From contig NZ_RZIS01000002.1 of the NCBI RefSeq assembly GCF_005281835.1, forward strand, positions 372,001-436,000: a stretch of DNA of 64,000 nucleotides, read 5' to 3'. The position numbers and the translations under genes are program-made. The stretch's first letter is position 1; each line of letters starts with the position of its first letter. This document shows positions 62,202 through 64,000 of the stretch, one piece after another. The notes below the pieces were generated by a model. It was not told where the DNA came from. It saw only the letters and a list, made by a program, of their open reading frames with translations, and did no database searches. The stretch comes from Vibrio profundi (GTDB taxonomy: Bacteria; Pseudomonadota; Gammaproteobacteria; Enterobacterales; Vibrionaceae).

Positions 62202-63347
62202 ATGAGTACAATGGGAATCGCGATTGGCGCGACTGCTCTTTCGTTAGTGCTAGTGTTTATTTGGCTTGTTTCTCTGTCGATGCGAAAGAAGAGAATCGAG
62301 CAAGAACGCAGAGCCAGAGAAATTGCGTATCGTAAAGCCATCGAGAAAGCGAAAAAACAAGAGAAGAAGGATCGACTATTTAAGGCCGAAACGGGGCATA
62401 TTCCTACAATTCTATTCCTTGCTAAAGAAGCCGAGCGTACCAATTTAAAAGAAGCGCTTTACTGGTATGAGAAAGCAGCGCAAGACGACAATATCAATGG
62501 TATGTATGGCATTGTTCGGATAAGCCAGCGTAAAAAAGAAGATTTAATCCTTAAAGAACAAGCGAACTTCTGGAAAATGGCAATCGCCGGTTTGGAAGGG
62601 GACCAACACGCTAAGTTTGAAATGGGTAAAGCGCTGATCCATGGGCGTGGTACGACGAAGAATATCCCTAAGGGAAATGGCTTAGTAGAAGAAGCGGCGA
62701 TGTCTGGCAACACAGAAGCCATGATTTACATGGGCGACTGGTGTATGTCTAAGAACAATAATAACAAGTCACCAGAAGGTTCCACTAAGTGGTTTAAGCT
62801 TGCCGCCGACAAAGGTTGTGCTGAAGCAAAAGTGAAGCTTGGCCTGAACTACATAAACGGTGTCGGGGTGCCTAAAAACCACAGTAAAGGTTGTTATTGG
62901 TTAGAGTGTGCCGCCGAGAAAAGTAACCCTGAAGCTATGTTCCGTGCCGGTGAAGCGTGGGCAGAGTACGGCGAGCATGGTAACTCTATCGCTTATATTT
63001 GGCTGTTCTTAGCCGCGCATTTTGGTTATGAAGAAGCAAAACCGTTAAGAGACAAAGTGGGTTCGAATATTGGTGTGGATTCTGTGGTGGGTTTGCAGTC
63101 GTTAGCTAAGCCTATTATGAAGAAACTCGCGAATAAGAGTGTGGCTAAGCACTCAATCATCAAGGCGTTAAACAAGCTCTACAAACGTGATATTCCTGTT
63201 CCTAAGAAGATGGAAGATCCGACGGAAGAGTTAATTACAGTTGATGAAGAGGAACTGGTTGAAGAACAACCGCAAGAGCAGAAGGTGGGAATAAATACTG
63301 ACTTCAACTTTTCTCAGTCGACCATCGAGCCGATGCGTAAAGAATAG
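62202..63347 (+). CDS. Sel1-repeat membrane protein
   Basis: A 381-residue protein with one N-terminal membrane helix (about 4-26), a charged linker and several Sel1 repeats (about 65-300: AKFEMGKALIHGRGTTKNIPKG, AEAKVKLGLNYINGVGVPKNHSKG, PEAMFRAGEAWAEYGEHGN). Sel1 solenoids bind partner proteins. The tail is acidic (PTEELITVDEEELVEEQPQEQ). The ribosome site is weak. Function unknown; a scaffold at the inner membrane is inferred. Confidence 0.85.
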   Translation: MSTMGIAIGATALSLVLVFIWLVSLSMRKKRIEQERRAREIAYRKAIEKAKKQEKKDRLFKAETGHIPTILFLAKEAERTNLKEALYWYEKAAQDDNINGMYGIVRISQRKKEDLILKEQANFWKMAIAGLEGDQHAKFEMGKALIHGRGTTKNIPKGNGLVEEAAMSGNTEAMIYMGDWCMSKNNNNKSPEGSTKWFKLAADKGCAEAKVKLGLNYINGVGVPKNHSKGCYWLECAAEKSNPEAMFRAGEAWAEYGEHGNSIAYIWLFLAAHFGYEEAKPLRDKVGSNIGVDSVVGLQSLAKPIMKKLANKSVAKHSIIKALNKLYKRDIPVPKKMEDPTEELITVDEEELVEEQPQEQKVGINTDFNFSQSTIEPMRKE

Positions 63348-63403
63348 CCGATGCTTAAAGTTAGTTAGCTGATAACATCGCGTGAAACCTTAAACGCTAG
63401 CCA

Positions 63404-63438
63404 ATAAAAAAGCCCACAGATGTGGGCTTTTTTGTTTC
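63404..63438. terminator. Bidirectional terminator between Sel1 gene and sstT
   Basis: AAAAAAGCCCACA / TGTGGGCTTTTTT stem, T tracts on both sides. Confidence 0.88.
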
Positions 63439-63487
63439 TCGGCACTTAACTTGAGGGGGAACTCACGGCGTTAAGCGCCAAGAATTC

Positions 63488-64000
63488 TTAGTGTTGTTTT
63501 TGCTGCTCTGATTTACATACTGCTGCAGTAAATACTACGTCAGTTGAGCTGTTTAGCGCTGTTTCAGCTGAATCTTGGATAACACCAATGATGAAACCAA
63601 CCGCTACAACCTGCATCGCCACGTCGTTTGAAATACCGAACAGGCCACATGCTAGAGGGATAAGCAGTAGAGAACCGCCTGCAACACCAGATGCGCCACA
63701 TGCCGATACTGCTGCTACAAGGCTTAGAAGTACAGCTGTCATGATATCGATTTCAATACCCATAGTGTGTACCGCAGCTAGAGTCAGTACAGTGATCGTA
63801 ATTGCTGCACCAGCCATGTTGATAGTCGCGCCTAGCGGGATAGATACTGAGTACGTATCTTCGTCTAGCTTAAGCTTCTCACACAATGCCATGTTTACTG
63901 GAATGTTCGCAGCACTTGAACGAGTGAAGAATGCCGTTACGCCACTTTCACGAATACATTGAAGTACCAGCGGGTATGGGTTCTGTTTCGTCTTCACAAA
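63488..64000 (-). CDS. sstT: Sodium/serine-threonine symporter, 3' part
   Basis: The last 170 codons of an SstT-type transporter (dicarboxylate/amino acid:cation symporter family), cut by the window end. The segment [23 protein letters not shown], the serine-rich re-entrant loop, and [24 protein letters not shown] then [25 protein letters not shown] are the transport core. It takes up serine and threonine with sodium, matching the sdaA gene at the other end in substrate only. The visible part has no frameshift. Confidence 0.92.
   Translation of the reverse strand, partial: FVKTKQNPYPLVLQCIRESGVTAFFTRSSAANIPVNMALCEKLKLDEDTYSVSIPLGATINMAGAAITITVLTLAAVHTMGIEIDIMTAVLLSLVAAVSACGASGVAGGSLLLIPLACGLFGISNDVAMQVVAVGFIIGVIQDSAETALNSSTDVVFTAAVCKSEQQKQH

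Noticed and set aside
62144..62335. 63-codon frame ahead of the Sel1 gene
   Set aside because: Overlaps the Sel1 coding start in another frame; a shadow.

Overview
The window looks like a chromosomal segment from a marine gamma-proteobacterium of the Vibrionaceae, most likely a Vibrio. This is inferred from the gene set (chromosomal Qnr, CatB-type acetyltransferase, CueR/CopA, TtrRS-TtrBCA, LamB-MalM, many chemoreceptors and c-di-GMP proteins), the moderate base composition and the dense alternation of short operons. I saw no tRNA or rRNA gene, insertion sequence, prophage or CRISPR array. The last gene (sstT) runs off the right edge.

Layout. (1) 1-5.1 kb: serine deaminase sdaA, then a copper island: the CopA efflux ATPase and its regulator CueR overlap in one operon. 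Two small membrane proteins on the other strand flank it, and each, like copA, has its own CueR-type promoter (TTGACC, 19-bp spacer, interrupted dyad). (2) 5.2-12.4 kb: a chemoreceptor, a response regulator with GGDEF/EAL domains translated just ahead of a Cache-domain histidine kinase, and a duplicated DUF2061 membrane protein behind a textbook Fur box. (3) 12.4-28.5 kb: a mosaic of single genes, mostly small enzymes with their own regulators: orphan ureidoglycine aminohydrolase with a divergent LysR, ABM monooxygenase plus nitroreductase with another LysR, methyltransferase, CatB-like acetyltransferase (TTG start), LysE exporter, lipase, nitrilase, RidA, GNATs, cyclophilin, MccF-like peptidase, GrpB-like protein and Qnr. 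(4) 28.8-36.8 kb: an MFS exporter divergent from SoxR with a perfect SoxR operator, glutamine amidotransferase, acyltransferase, GltS, TrmK, ASCH and PhzF proteins. (5) 36.9-46.3 kb: a GGDEF protein with an altered signature, glycogen debranching enzyme glgX divergent from lamB-malM with MalT-like boxes between, a chemoreceptor and an XRE regulator. (6) 46.3-55.9 kb: a tetrathionate respiration locus, ttrSR divergent from ttrB-ttrC-ttrA, followed in the same direction by a diheme cytochrome and a TsdA-family thiosulfate dehydrogenase/tetrathionate reductase. (7) 55.9-64 kb: M48 lipoprotein peptidase, SH3 protein, CHASE2 cyclase, GAF/HD-GYP protein, YajD nuclease, a Sel1-repeat protein and partial sstT.

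The most notable system is region 6. Two unrelated enzymes for the tetrathionate/thiosulfate couple, TtrABC and TsdA with its cytochrome, sit in one transcriptional direction. The same 19-bp palindromic element lies upstream of ttrB and again upstream of the cytochrome gene, which suggests one regulator (TtrR is the obvious candidate) drives both. The copper island with three matching promoters and two uncharacterised small membrane proteins is the second most interesting feature. Starts were revised from the longest reading frame wherever a Shine-Dalgarno sequence or family length argued for it.
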